Assembly (NCBI GenBank): GCA_015499995.1
Contig: JADNRV010000251.1
Coordinates: 1-64,000 of the forward strand
Direction of reading: 5' to 3'
From: Flammula alnicola
Lineage: Eukaryota; Basidiomycota; Agaricomycetes; Agaricales; Strophariaceae
Length of the DNA: 64,000 nt
A program made the position numbers and the translations under genes. The notes below the pieces were generated by a model, which had not been told where the DNA came from, searched no databases, and was given only the letters and a program-made list of their open reading frames with translations. Of the stretch, positions 7,930-20,088 are shown one piece after another (the first letter of the stretch is position 1; every line of letters starts with the position of its first letter).

Positions 7930-9066
7930 TCAACAATTTATATAACCGGTGCACGATAGCAGTCCGGGTGTCTACCTAATACAGACGTATGCTGCACTAC
8001 AGAAGCAAAAGATAAACGGGTGCTCGCAGGGGAGCGTGGGCGCGCTCGCGCACGCCGCGGGCGAGACTGCGCAGCAGCCTGAAACCCAAATAACGGACCT
8101 TGCAGCCCAGGTGGTCCGATGTTGCGGCGTTGTTAACGCTACCGCACGATCGGCAAATAAGGAGTATTGGGTGGACAAGGGGATCCCCAGATGAAGTCAG
8201 AGCTTGCCCGGCTCTCCCCACTTATTCGGCAAACTCGACGTCCTCGTTACACCAATGCGGGTCCTCCACGGGATATCGTGCCAAAAGCCGCCCATTAAGG
8301 CCGACAATCGAAGCCTGCGATGAACAGGCCCCTCGCTCTCACGGGTCCGGAACAGTCCAACGTGGAAACACCTGCGGGCACTAGGTCTTGGGCCAAGGCC
8401 CCAACCGCACCCGGGATCACCCCCCATCCAGAGTCCCTCATCCGACTCCAGCTTGAGGCCGGTTGAAAGCAAACGCAGTTTCGTTGTCTTCCAAAAATTT
8501 CACAAGACCCCACACTAGGTGCGGCGCCCTATGAGGCAGCATCGGGAACTTGGGGCACCCGAAAAGATGAGTGCGCGTCTGAGGATAAACCCCACACGTA
8601 CACCCGAGAGCCAATGGGTCGTCGATTCTGAACCGCTCGTAATACGAGCCGATCGGAGCATGATTCGTTATTACACGGCACATGCGGGCAAACAACTGAG
8701 AGTTGCGACCGCCGGATTCAAGCCACGGCCCGCCGCGAACGGGGGTCGGACGGAGAGGATTACCCTTTAGATCCTCCAGTTCCAGGAAGTTGGAACCAAG
8801 TAGGAAAGGCTGCTCGTCAACTGATGTCTTCCAGACAGCCCTCGCAGTTTGGTCCGCCTTGGCCTTTAGCCAGGCTACCGACAAAGGGGTATCCGGGGTG
8901 ACGTGCACCCCTGGAAACCCTGCAACGAGGTCATGGGCCTCTTGATGAATGTCCCACTCCATCTCGGAGGGGGACTCTGCAAAAACGACCTTACGGTTAC
9001 CGCCACCGCAAAACCACCGTTCAAGTGTCCGACAGACGATCAGGGATGAAGCCTGCGAAAAGAGTC
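7894..9066 (-). mobile_element. LINE-b, fam3-like 3' end
   Basis: A poly(T) run (7894-7924), the shared 3'UTR and the C-terminal end of ORF2 on the minus strand. It is inserted into the Copia RT region and interrupted at 9066 by the 5' end of LINE-c. It may be the 3' end of LINE-e (22326-25660), with LINE-c and LINE-d inserted between; protein subtype and order fit, but the short linking piece is too diverged to prove it. Confidence 0.7.
8438..9066 (-). pseudogene. LINE-b ORF2, C-terminal end
   Basis: The frame reads SSLIVCRTLERWF, then MEWDIHQEAHDLVAGFPG, to the stop after PQAGVG. The C-terminal zinc motif CTCGVYPQTRTHLFGC is present. Residues such as KTSVDEQPFLLGSN differ from the fam1 version (STEVDEVPNLLGSN), marking another subfamily. 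Endonuclease, RT and most of RNase H are not in this piece. Confidence 0.8.
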
Positions 9067-9199
9067 ATCCCCTCCTTATTCGGTAACCACTTCGTGCGAC
9101 CGTGGGAAACAACTTCAGCAACACCAACATCGTCCCCCACAGCTCCTCCTCGTTGAGCGCTCCTGAGCGCTACTTTACCAATCGACAGATAACAACACA

Positions 9200-11217
9200 A
9201 TGCCCCCCAAACCCAGTTCTGGTGGCGATCCGCCGAGCGGATCTCGCGCATCGGAAAGATTGTCTGGATTTGCGCCTCGGCGCACTCCTGGAGTTGGTTC
9301 GTCGTCTGCTCGGCGGCGGCAGCCTCTACCCCTGCGTCTCCCTCTCCTCAGAGGCAGACGTACTCATCTACAGTCCCTCAACAACAGCGGGACAAAACCC
9401 CAGTCAGTGAGCGCGAACGCACTCCTGTATTTACTCCGTCGGCCCTGCCACCTCCGCAGGATCCGTCCCACTACCTCACGGATGAGGATGTCGTTCTCGA
9501 TTTTGAGGCGACTCCTCCCCCGGCTTCTCAATCGACAGCAGATCCCGCCCTGGAGGGTGAGCTCACATCTGCAATCGATGACATGTCCCGGAGTGCGAGG
9601 GCTATTGCAGCATGGATGAGGGGAAACCCGACTTCATCTGACGATGCCCTTGCTCGCCCTGCAACTGATCTCGCTGCTGCGATCGCCTCCTTGGTGTCCG
9701 CAGCTGAATCTACCGGATGGACCGACATCACCGCGTCCGTCGTCGGAGACGAAGCCCTCTCTCTGGGATATGTCATCGGAGAGACCATCTCAGGCCCAGA
9801 CGACACCGTCATGAGGCCCAACACCGTCCCCTTCGCCCAGATCGACCCCCATTCCAGTGATGCGGAGTCGTCTGCCATGGAGACGGATACCACCTCACGC
9901 CCTCCCCCTCCTCGTCAGGATAAGGGGAAGGGTAGAGCCCCCACGAGCAAGGTGGGACCAGCTTCGTCGCAGCCTTCGGCTGTGCCGAAGCAGGGCCCTC
10001 CTGCCCCTCGCCAGTCTCGCAAGAGGCCGGCGGATTCTTACTTGAGGCCCCCGCCTCCTATTCCTCCTCGACCTAAGGGTTGGCAGTCCGGTGTTCCTTG
10101 GAGCGCCGGTCCCCGTAAGCGCACATTTGCTGAGCTTGCGGCGGCCAACCCTTTGTCGCAACGAGATCCTGCCATGGGCCCTAGTGCTCTTGCCAGGTAT
10201 CCACCTCCGCCCCGCGTCCCTGCGATGCAAGCGGCCATCGATGAGAGGGTTTCTGCTGCCAAGAGGCAGAAGAGGCACCCCTCTTTCACCACTGCTGGCC
10301 CATCACGCAAGCAGATCCTCCTCGCGTTTAGCGGCCCCTACACGAGGCCGCACGACACGAAACTCGCCGACCTGGTCCACAAGATCGACAAAGCCTTCCG
10401 CGATGCAGGCAGCGCCAATCGGATGCTGTCCGCCTCGCACGCATACGATGGCATTTCTCTTGCCACCTCCCTTGTATCCACCCAGAGCGATCTCGATATC
10501 GCCCGAGGATGGGTACATAGAATCCTTCCGGAGTCTGACACTGTCAAGGTGTCGGTCAGCCTCCCTTCGTCCACCTCGTACCTTCGGGTACTTGATCTTC
10601 CTGCTTACGGCGATTTCGCCAGTAAGACCCTCACCACAGGGGCCGAAGTGAAGATGGCAATTCTTGCCTCTCCACTCTCTGTATTCGCGCCTTTCAAATC
10701 CGAGCCTCGGATTAAGCGCAACTCCTCGAAGAGCACCACGTGTGTGGCGTATCTCAACATCTGGGACTCTCAGTCGGGAGCCCGCGCGAAGGCTCTTATC
10801 AACAAGACCTTCATGTTCCGTGGTCGGGCTTACCGCATTCTTGCGGCGCGCGCCAGCCCCGGCGTCCCTCTCTGCACTAGGTGCTGGAGGTGGGGCCATC
10901 CATCCAACGTCTGCAGGGCTCCCCAGCCCCGCTGCGCTCATTGCTCCGGGCCACACGAGGAGGAGGTACATCGTATCGCCGCTTCGTGTTGCAAGGGAAA
11001 TCCAAAGGCAACTCCGCCAGTACCACCCACTCCTACTGGTACGGACTGCCCTCATGCCCCGCGCTGCCCTAATTGTAAGGGCGCGCATAAACCTTACGAC
11101 AGAAAGTGTCATTTCTGGCACAACCGGTACGATCGTGAATGGATCGATGCCAAATATGCCCAGGTACGTGATTATTGGAATCAACGTCGTGCACTCCACT
11201 CACAAAACGTAGCTTAA
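9200..11217 (+). pseudogene. LINE-c ORF1 (gag-like, one frameshift)
   Basis: Starts MPPKPSSGGDPPSG at 9200. A lost T near 9309 shifts the frame, since LINE-a keeps TCTGCTTCGGCG there; from then on the reading is open to the stop at 11215-11217, about 670 residues in all. The first half is low-complexity P/S/A-rich. The C-terminal third carries three zinc-knuckle-like motifs: CTRCWRWGHPSNVC, CAHCSGPH...C and CPNCKGAHKPYDRKC. Such ORF1 proteins bind element RNA and form ribonucleoprotein particles. The stop overlaps the ORF2 start as TAATG. Confidence 0.85.
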
Positions 11218-14200
11218 TGCAGGCACAAATGCTTGATGAGATACGGGTTCTGAGTTGGAATGTGGCGAGGGACGGGGTGTCCCTCGATGTAATACTTAGC
11301 ACTTGTACGAATATATACGATGTGTTATTCATCCAGGAGCCTCCATGGAGGCACATAAGAACCGCCCCGTCTGCGAAGAGCAGAAAGGGTGAAGATGTAG
11401 TCGGTGCGCCTAACCATCCAGAATGGTTGGCATGGTGCGCCCCACCACCCCTGACGAGCGACCTCGGGTCATGACCTATGTTTCGACTAGGCTGGCCCGA
11501 TATCGCCCGGCTCAACGAAGGGATATTATTGATCATCCCGACATCATGGTTCTCTCGCTCTCATCGGGCGAGAGTTCCTTCTACCTTCTGAACGTGTATT
11601 CAGATTCCGACCATGGGGCTATTAACTGGCTTCGTGATCATGATCGAGATCTTCCCCGCTGTCATTTGATGATGGGAGATTTCAACTCGCACTCTCCAGA
11701 TTGGGACCCCGGTTCCGCTCGGGAGGGATGTGCCTTATCGCTGCAGCAATCTGCGGCTATCCTTGGGCTCGAGCTTGCCGCCTTCGGCAATCCTGGGCCC
11801 ACACACATTCCGAGAGATCGCACCAAACGAAGCACGGTGATTGATCTGGCCTTTGTTCCCCCCGATCAGGTGTGAACGAATCTACAGTCCGATGCCCGGA
11901 CATCCAGCTTAAGTCGGATCATATTCCGATCTATACTACACTGGACATCCTTCCCGCCCCTGAAGGGGCGGTTCGGATGTCTCTTCCTACGGAGTCTGTT
12001 CAGGCCTTCGTTAATTCTATCACTTCGGGACTGGCGGCTATAGATCCGCTGGCCCCGATGACTACCGAGGATCAGATTGAAACTGCGGCTCAAGAAGTGG
12101 CGCGGATTTTCTCGGATGCATGGTCTGCCCATGCTAAAGAGACCTCTATTACTAAGCGCTCGAAGCCCTGGTGGTCCCAGGAATGCTCTGACGCCCTGCT
12201 CAAATTTCGTGGGGATCGCTCCCCCGAGAATTGGAAATCCTTTCGGAAGTTAGTCCGGGAAACGAAACGGGTTTTCTTCGATGATCGCATTGGAGAGATC
12301 GCGGGCACTAATAAGCGACCGTGGGACCTTATGAATTGGGTCCAACAACGGAAGCTCCCTCCCAGTGAGGCTATCCAGTACCGTGGAGAGCCTTGCAACG
12401 ATCTGCCTGCCCTGTGGGATGCCCTACATGGCACGTACAATTCAGCGTCGGATAGAACATACGATGCTGCTCTCTTGGAGTCCATCCCGCAACTTCCTGT
12501 TCGGGAATGGGCTCCCTTCTCCCCGCTGGAACTCACGGAAGCTCTTTCTGCGTGTTCCGGTCTTTCTTCTCCGGGTCCGGATCATGTCAATTGGTCCCAC
12601 CTGAAGAAGATTGTACGTCGGGACCCTCACTCTGTGGAGGTCCTTATCTCGATTGCCAATGCCTGCATGCGTGTGGGTCATTGGCCGTCGCCCTTTAAGG
12701 AGTCTATGTCGGTTATTATCCCCAAACCCGGCAAGCCCTCGTACTCTACCCCTAAGGCGTTCAGGCCCATTGTGCTTCTGAATACTGTGGGGAAACTCAT
12801 CGAGAAAATGATCTCGAACCGCATTCAGTTCGACGCTGTCGGGCAGGATATATTTCACCCGAATCAGGTCGGAGGCGTCAGGGGACGCTCCACCGAAGAC
12901 GCGGGTCTGTTTTTGACACACATGGTGAGGGCTGGGTGGGCTAGAGGGCTGAGGACTAGCGTCCTTGCCTTTGACCTTGCTCAGTTCTTTCCTTCTCTTA
13001 ACCACGAGGTTCTCGTGATCATTCTCCGGAAGCTTGGCTTTCCACCGCTGGTGGTCAAGTTTTTCAGTTCTTATCTGGTAGAAAGGAAGACGCAGTATGC
13101 GTGGAATTCCTTCCTGTCAGACCCTCTGCAGGCAGACGTGGGCGTGGGACAGGGCTCTGCCCTGTCCCCTGTCTTGTCGGCCATTTACTTGGCGCCTATC
13201 ATGCGTCTTTTCTACAAGAGGTGCCGTGAGATTCATCTTGCGGTTGACCTTCTGTCATATGTGGACGATGGTACCCTGATTTCTCAGGAGACCGGACTCG
13301 ATCCCAATGTTGTAAACCTTCGTAAGGCTTACAAGATTATATTTGAGCTTTTTACCAAGTTCGCCCTTGCTCTGGAGCACGCGAAGTCGGAGATTTTTCA
13401 CTTCGACAACACGGCTTCAGTTTACAACCCTGCCATTGATTTGGGTGAAGAACCCTACACTGCAGGCAAATGGCTCAAGCCTAAGCCGTTCTGGCGATAT
13501 CTTGGGTTTTATTTTGATCGCAAGCTCACTTTTAAGGAGCATGTGAGATATTATTCCACCAAGGGATTCACATCGGTTGTATCGATGAGAATGCTTGGGT
13601 CTTCTACCAGAGGGCTGCCGCCACATCTTAAGCGCCTCCTCTACCGCACGTGCGTTATCCCCATAATTACTTATGGTTACCGCATGTGGTATTTCCGCAA
13701 GGCTCGAAATAAAGGGCTTATTGCGCAACTTACCAACGTTCAGCGTAAGGCTGGGCTCTGGATTACTGGGTGCTTCCGCACTTCTCCCTCGTATGGCGTC
13801 GAGGCCCTCGCCGGCCTTCTGCCCATGCCCCTACTTCTGGACAGGCTGAACTCTCGGGCAATTGCCCGGATCTCTCTCTTGTCTGATACACACCCGGTCC
13901 GGTCATTTATGGCTGGTCCTCTACTTAAGACAGCCGTCCCTCACAAGATGGCGATTGAGAATTTTACCGAGCGTCAACGTGAAAAGTTGCGCGGCGGACT
14001 TGTGGGCAATGCATTGTTCCACCCCGCTGGTCTGGAGGAACTGGAGCCTTTTGCTCCAGACGCCAGGCCTGGATATCGTCTAATGGATCGGCATGCGAGC
14101 CGGTTTACATGGATGGCTAAACCCCGTATCAGCAGGGCCGAAGACCCTGATGCTGCGTGGAAAATCGTACTGGACAAACTCATCGAAAAGTGTGACGATG

Positions 14201-15086
14201 AGCCAGGAACCGCATATGCTGGTGTCGACGGCTCGGTCCCTCCGGGGCCCTGGCAGGCCGCCAACGGCATTGTTATCAAACGGCAGGGTGCGCTGGTCTT
14301 AGCCAGATGCCACTCTTCCGGACGGGCAATAAGCACTGATGCTGAGCTCGATGCCATCTCGGTGGCTATCTCTGCAATGGTAGCATTCGGAGACGTCACC
14401 AGGATAGTTATTTTCACGGATTCGATGCATGCTGCTCGAATGGCCGTGGATCCTTCCCCGCATTCTCATCAGGGCTCGTCTCTGATCGTCTGTCGGACAC
14501 TTGAACGATGGTTCCAAGGGGTGGTAACCGTAAAGTCGTTTTTGCAGAGTCCCCCTCCGATATGGAGTGGGACATCCATCAAGAGGCTCATGACCTCGTC
14601 TTGGGGTTTCCCGGTGTACCTGTTACACCGGATACCCCTCTATCTATCGCTTGGCTTAAGAATAAAGCTGACACTGCAGCGCGGGATGCCTGGTCGACAG
14701 AGGTCGACGAGGTTCCCAATTTACTTGGCTCCAATTTCTTGGAGTTAGAGGATCTAAAGGGTAATCCTCTCCGTCCGACCCCCGTTCGCGGTGGGCCGTG
14801 GCTTGAAGTCGGCGGCCGCAACTCTCAGTTGTTCGCCCGCATGTGCCGTGCCATCACGAATCATGCTCCGATCGGCTCGTACTACGAGCGGTTCAAAATC
14901 GATGATCCATTGGCTCTCGGTTGTACGTGTGGGGTTTATCCTCAGACGCGCGATCATATTTTTGGGTGCCCTAAGCTCCCGATGCTACCTCACAGGGCCC
15001 CGCACCTAGTGTGGGGTCTTGAGAAATTTTTGACTGACAACGTTACGGCGTTTGCTTTCAACCGGCCCCCAGCCGGAGTCGGATGA
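11217..15086 (+). pseudogene. LINE-c ORF2: endonuclease-RT-RNase H, three frameshifts
   Basis: About 1290 codons from the ATG at 11217, which shares its A with the ORF1 stop. The AP-endonuclease domain shows LSWNVARDG, FIQEPPW, MMGDFNSHSPDW and LKSDHIPI. RT shows AFDLAQFFPSLNH, GQGSALSPVL and the catalytic YVDD at 13258-13269. RNase H shows GVDGS (about 14222), DAELDAI (about 14341) and FTDSMHA (about 14416). The end carries CTCGVYPQTRDHIFGC. Single-base deletions near 11430, 11873 and 14520 break the frame; otherwise the protein is complete, so decay is slight. Confidence 0.9.
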
Positions 15087-15599
15087 GGGACTCTGGATGG
15101 GGGGTGATCCTAGGTGTCGTTGGGGCCTTGGCCCAAGACCTAGTGCCCAAAGGTGTTTCCATTATGGTGTGATAAATCCCGCGAGGGCCGCAGCCGTGTT
15201 CGTTGCATGGCTTCGCTTGTGACTCTCTGAGTCTATGGCACGCATCATTTGGAGGACCCGCCATGGTGTAACGACAACGTCGAGTTTGCCAACGAAGTGG
15301 GGAGAGCCGGGCAAGCTCTGACTTCATCTGGGTGACCCCCCTGTCCACCCTTTTAATCCATATCTACCTTACGCTCGGTAGCGTTAACAACGCCGCGCGT
15401 TTGTATTTCCTGGGCTGCGAGGTCCGCTATTTGGGTTTCAGGCTGCAGTGCAGTCTCGCCCGCGTCGCGCTCGCGCGCGCCGCACGCTCCCCTGCGAGCG
15501 ACCAATTTCTTTCTTTTGCATTGGGTATTGTAGCGTACTCGTTTGTATTAGTTAGAGTCCGAGCTGCGATCGAGCTTCGGAATATAAATGTGATTAAAA
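15087..15599 (+). other. LINE-c 3'UTR
   Basis: About 510 bases after the ORF2 stop. Shared with LINE-j (60920-61458) and the chimera (56161-56700), including the TTTGTATTAGTTAGAGTCC motif near the end. The poly(A) has decayed to a few A residues. Confidence 0.75.
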
Positions 15600-15838
15600 G
15601 GTCCTGATGCAGCGGAATCTGAATATGCATCATGCATCTGAAGAAGCAGAGACATCGTACATCAGACTATACAAGCATGCAAACCTGTGGGAAAAACAGT
15701 AACACGAGCGCGACAATAAAAGCTCGAACCAGAGATCAGAGATTTCCAACCTCTGCGCCAGAGCGATTGGATAGTTAAAAATTGAATCGACTTGCATGCC
15801 GATCTATAGACGATGACCAGGCTGGCATTGAGGCTCCG
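15600..15838 (-). pseudogene. Diverged LINE ORF2 remnant (RNase H upstream region)
   Basis: On the minus strand the first ~100 bases (15838 down to about 15735) align with the LINE ORF2 segment around DRHASRFTW, including a shared GATCGGCATGCAAG-like core, but with many differences and no open frame. The rest is not recognised. It lies between LINE-c and LINE-d and may be the missing middle of LINE-b/LINE-e. A weak A-box/B-box pair is also visible on the minus strand and is discounted. Confidence 0.35.
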
Positions 15839-16400
15839 TTTTTTTTTTTTTTTTTTTAAATCAACAATTTATACCGGTGCACGAAAGCAGTCCGGTCTCT
15901 AACTAATACAAACGAGGCGGTATACTACGCGTGCAAAAGAAAGAAGTTGGCTCGACGGCGAGCATGCGACGCGCGCGAGCGCGGCGCGGGTGAGACGGCC
16001 AGCCGCCTGAAACCCAGATAGGTAGTCTCGCAACTACAGATTGTCCGTCGTTGCGGCGTTGTTAACGCTACCGCACGAACGGCAGATAGGAGTGTTGGGA
16101 TGGGAAGAGGGGTCACCCGAAAGCGAAGAGAGCCTGCCAGACCCTCCCCGGTTCAACGGTAAAATTCACGTTGTAATAGCTAAGCAGGAGCCGAAGCCCC
16201 CACCGCCGTCCACCGAACTGGGTCCTCCGTCAGCGGCGCATGACACCGGCTCAGAGAGTCGACGCCACCAGCCCTGGGACGACCAGGCCCTAGGCACTTG
16301 CGGAACTTCGCCGCCGCCAAACGGAAACACATCACGGGTAGTCGAGTAGATTTGACCGCGGCCCACTCCGCGATCAGGATCGCCCCCCTCCCAGAGTCCC

Positions 16401-19400
16401 TCATCCGACTCCAGCTGGGTGCCGGGAGAAGGAGAACGCCGTAGGGTGCTCCAACAAATAAGTCGCCAGCTCCGAAACGAGTTTCGGCTTCCGGCGAGTC
16501 CAAGGCTGCTTGCACTTGAAAATATGATCGCGAGTCTGAGGATAAACCCACACTCACAACCGAGGGCCCTAGGGTCATCGATTTTGAACCGCTCGTAGTA
16601 CGAGCCGATCGGAGCATGATTCGTAATTAAACGGCACATGCGGGCAAAGAGCGAGACGCTCTGACTGCCGGCTTCAAGCCAGGGTCCCCCGCGAGTGGGA
16701 CTAGGCTGGACAGGGTCCCCGTTCAACCCTTGCAGCTCCATAAAGTTGGAGCCAAGCAGGAAGGCTGATCGAAACTCTTTGTTTCCAATCTGCGCGTGCC
16801 GATTTGTCCACGAAATCGCGGACATACTGGAGAGATAGCTTGGTGGTAGGAACGACGGAAACGCCGCGCATACCAGCAACAAGATCGTGTGCTTCATTTT
16901 GAATGTCCCACTCCATATCAGAGGGGACTCGACAAAGGTAACCTTATGGTCAGGCGAGCGCCTGAACCACGGCTCAAGTATACGACACACCATCAGTGAC
17001 TGAGACTGAAAGGAGTGCGGCGAGGGATCCACCGAGAGGCGCGTGGCATGCATCGCATCAGTGAAAATAGTAACGCGTTTGACATCCCCAAAGCCAACGG
17101 CATTGGAGATGGCTATGCGAATAGCAAAGAGCTCTGCATCCGTAGACGAGGCCCTCCCGGCAGCATGACACCCAGAAAAACCTGCGCGCCCTGCCGCTTG
17201 ATAACAACACCAGTGGCGGCTTGCCACCCCGGAGGGCAGGAGCCGTCAACACCAGCGTATGCAGCTCTGGATCGTCCTGAGAGACTCGAGGACGCATCCA
17301 GGATAAGCTTCCAAGCCGCTTCAGGATCTTCGGACCTGCTAAAGCGAGGCTTGGAAAGCCACTTGAACTGATCGGCATAGCGATCGAGAATTCGATAACC
17401 TGGCCGAGCCTCAGGAGCAAAGGGCTCCGTGGACTCGACAGGGACATTGGAGTAATTTACATTATCCATAAGAGCACCCGTCACCTTACGGCGATGGGCG
17501 GCAGGCATGCGTTCAACCGACATAGGGTGGGGGTTGCGCGCTTAAGTGATGATCCGGACATGAATGATCGGATCGGATGAGTGTCTGAAAGAGTGGCGAC
17601 CCGCACTGCAGAGCGGTCGCGCAATCTTTCGAGAAGTATAGGGATGGGTAGGAGGCCCGCGGGCCTCCACCCCTCCCGAAGGCGAAGTACGGAATGCACC
17701 CGTAATCCAGAGAGCAGCCTTACGCTGGACTTGCATAAGCTGTTTAATGAGGCCCTTGTTGCGGGCACCCTTGAAGAACCACATGCGGTACCCATACGTG
17801 AATATGGGACCACACAGGTGCGGTACAGGAGTCGCTTCTGCATAGGCAGTAGCCCCCGAGTGGAGGAGCCAAGCATCTTCATCGACACAACCGAGGTGAA
17901 TCCCTTGGTGGAGTAATAACGCACATGCTCATTAAAGGTGAGCTTGCGGTCAAAGTAAAAGCCCAGGTACCGCCAAAACGGCTTGGGCTTGAGGTAGTTA
18001 GCCCGATCTCCGGTGTAAGGTGCATACCCGAGATCGATGCTAGGATTATAATAAGCATGAGACCGATCAAAATGATAGATCTCAGACTTGTCGTGTTCGA
18101 GCGCCAAGGCAAAAGCCTTGAACAACTCGAAGATAACAGCATATGCCTTCTTCAGCATCGCAATATTATGATCCAGCCACTCATCTTGCACGATGAGTGT
18201 GCCGTCATCAACATACGAGAGGAGGTCAACCCTCAACCCAAGGTCGAGGCACCGCTTCTCGAATAGGCGCATAATAGGCGCCAGGTAGATAGCCGACAAG
18301 ACAGGGGACAAGGCCGATCCCTGGCCCACCCCCACGTCTGCCTGTAGCGGGTCTGATAAAAAGGAATTCCATGCATACCGCGTCTTCCTCTCTACCAGAT
18401 AAGATGCGAAAAACTTGACCACCAATGGAGGGAAGCCAAGTTTCCGAAGAATAATCACAAGCGCGTCGTGATTAAGTGAAGGGAAGAACTGAGCAAGGTC
18501 AAAGGCGACCACGCTAGTCTTTAAACCCTTAGCCCAGCCTGCGCGCACAATGTGTGTCAGGAAGAGCCCAGCATCCTCAGTGGAGCGCTGACGCACTCCA
18601 CTCACTTGGTTAGGATGAAAAATATCCAGCCCGACAGCGTCGAACTGAATGCGGTTTGAGATCATTTTCTCAATTAATTTACCAATGGTATTCAGGAGAA
18701 CAATAGGCCTGAATGCCTTAGGTGCAGAGTAGGACGGCTTATTCGGCTTGGGTATAATTACCGAAAGCGAATCCTTAAATACAGATGGCCAATAGCCCAC
18801 ACGCATGCAGGCATTGGTGATCGAGAGTAGGACCTCAATGGAATGAGGGTCGCGACGTACTATCCCCTTCAGGTGGGACCAATTGCGTCCCAAAGGGCGG
18901 GCATGTCGTTGCAAGGCTCGCCACGATAATGGAGAGCCTCACAAGGAGGAAGTTTGCGCTGTTGGACCCAGTTTATGAGGTCCCACGGGCGCTTGTTGGC
19001 AGACGCAATTTCATGGATCCGTTGATCAAAGAACTCGTGCTTGACATCTCGGATGGTTTTCCGAAAGGATTTCCAGTCCTCGGGCAGGCGACTGCGCCGG
19101 AACGTGTCAAGGGCGTCTGAGCACTCCTGGGTCCACCAGGGCTTAGATCGCCGGGTAACAAAGGACTCTTTAGCATGGGACTCCCATGCAGAAGAGAAGA
19201 CTAAAGCCACCGCTTGCGCAGCAGCCTCGATCTGTTCCTCAGAGTTCAGAGGGGCAGTCGGGTCAATGGCCCGGAGCCCAGAACTGATAGAATTGATGAA
19301 TGCCGGAACATCATCAGTAGGGAGAGACATCCGAACCGCCCCGTTAGGGGCGGGAGAGATGTCCAGTGTGATCGAGATCGGAATATGATCCGATTTGAGT

Positions 19401-20088
19401 TGAATGTCCGGGCATCGGACAACAGTACCGTCAATCACCTGGTTGGGTGGGACGAAAGCGAGATCAATCACCGTTTTGCGCTTGGTGTGTGCGTGGGCCC
19501 TGGGTTGCCAAAGGCAGCCAGTTCAAGCCCAAGAATAGCAGCGGACTGCTGCAGTGAGATAGCGCATCCCTCCCGACCACTGTGACCTTCGTCCCAGTCC
19601 TCGGAGTGTGCGTTGAAGTCCCCGCCCATGAAATGGAAACGAGGAAGTGTAGTGTCGTGGGCCTTGAGCCAATTAATGGCTCCATGCTCCGCGTCAGAAT
19701 AGACATTCATCAAAAAGAAGGTCTCGGCACTTGTTGAGAGTGACAGGACCTGTATATCGGGGTGATCGATCACATCCCTTCGTATAGACGGACGATACCG
19801 GGCCAACCTAGTCGAAACATAGGTCATAACTCGGGGTCGCTCGTCAGCGGTAGTGGGCGCACGGACCATTGCCAGCCAATCTGGGTGGTTCGGTGCGCCA
19901 GTGACATCCTCGCCCTTTCTGGTTTTAGCAGACGGGGCGGTCCTTATGTGTCGCCAAGGGGGTTCTTGCACGAAAATAATATCATATATGTTGTTACATG
20001 TAGATAGTATTACATCCAGGGACATCCCGTCCCTGGCCACGTTCCAACTCAGCACCCGCACCTCATCCAGCATTGGTTGTACTGGCAT
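16401..20088 (-). pseudogene. LINE-d ORF2 (several frameshifts and two deletions)
   Basis: Starts MPVQPMLDEVRVLSWN at 20088, sharing an A with the ORF1 stop. Endonuclease (VQEPPW, MGGDFNAHSEDW, LKSDHIPI), RT (AFDLAQFFPSLNH, YVDD near 18205) and RNase H (GVDGS, TDAELFAI, FTDAMHA) are all recognisable. A 14-base deletion near 19484 and one of roughly 165 bases near 18884 (before the RT fingers) are evident by comparison with LINE-i. Further single-base losses lie near 17530, 17815 and in the RNase H region. The stop after PAGVG is at 16401-16403. It cannot make a working enzyme as written. Confidence 0.85.

Larger units (their letters stand above)
9067..15599 (+). mobile_element. LINE-c, fam1 Tad1/I-type, full length (6.5 kb)
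   Basis: Complete from the ATCyCCTCC 5' end, through 5'UTR (9067-9199), ORF1 and ORF2, to a 3'UTR ending in a decayed A-rich tail (TGATTAAAA). It has inserted into LINE-b. No clear target duplication is seen: the flanks end AAAGAGTC and begin GGTCCTGATGC. Both ORFs are broken only by single-base deletions, so it is a good reference for domain order in this family. Confidence 0.85.

Noticed and set aside
15735..15800. Minus-strand A-box/B-box pair (TGGCGCAGAGG and GGTTCGAGCTT)
   Set aside because: Spacing is too short for a tRNA, no arms pair, and the region aligns better with diverged LINE ORF2.
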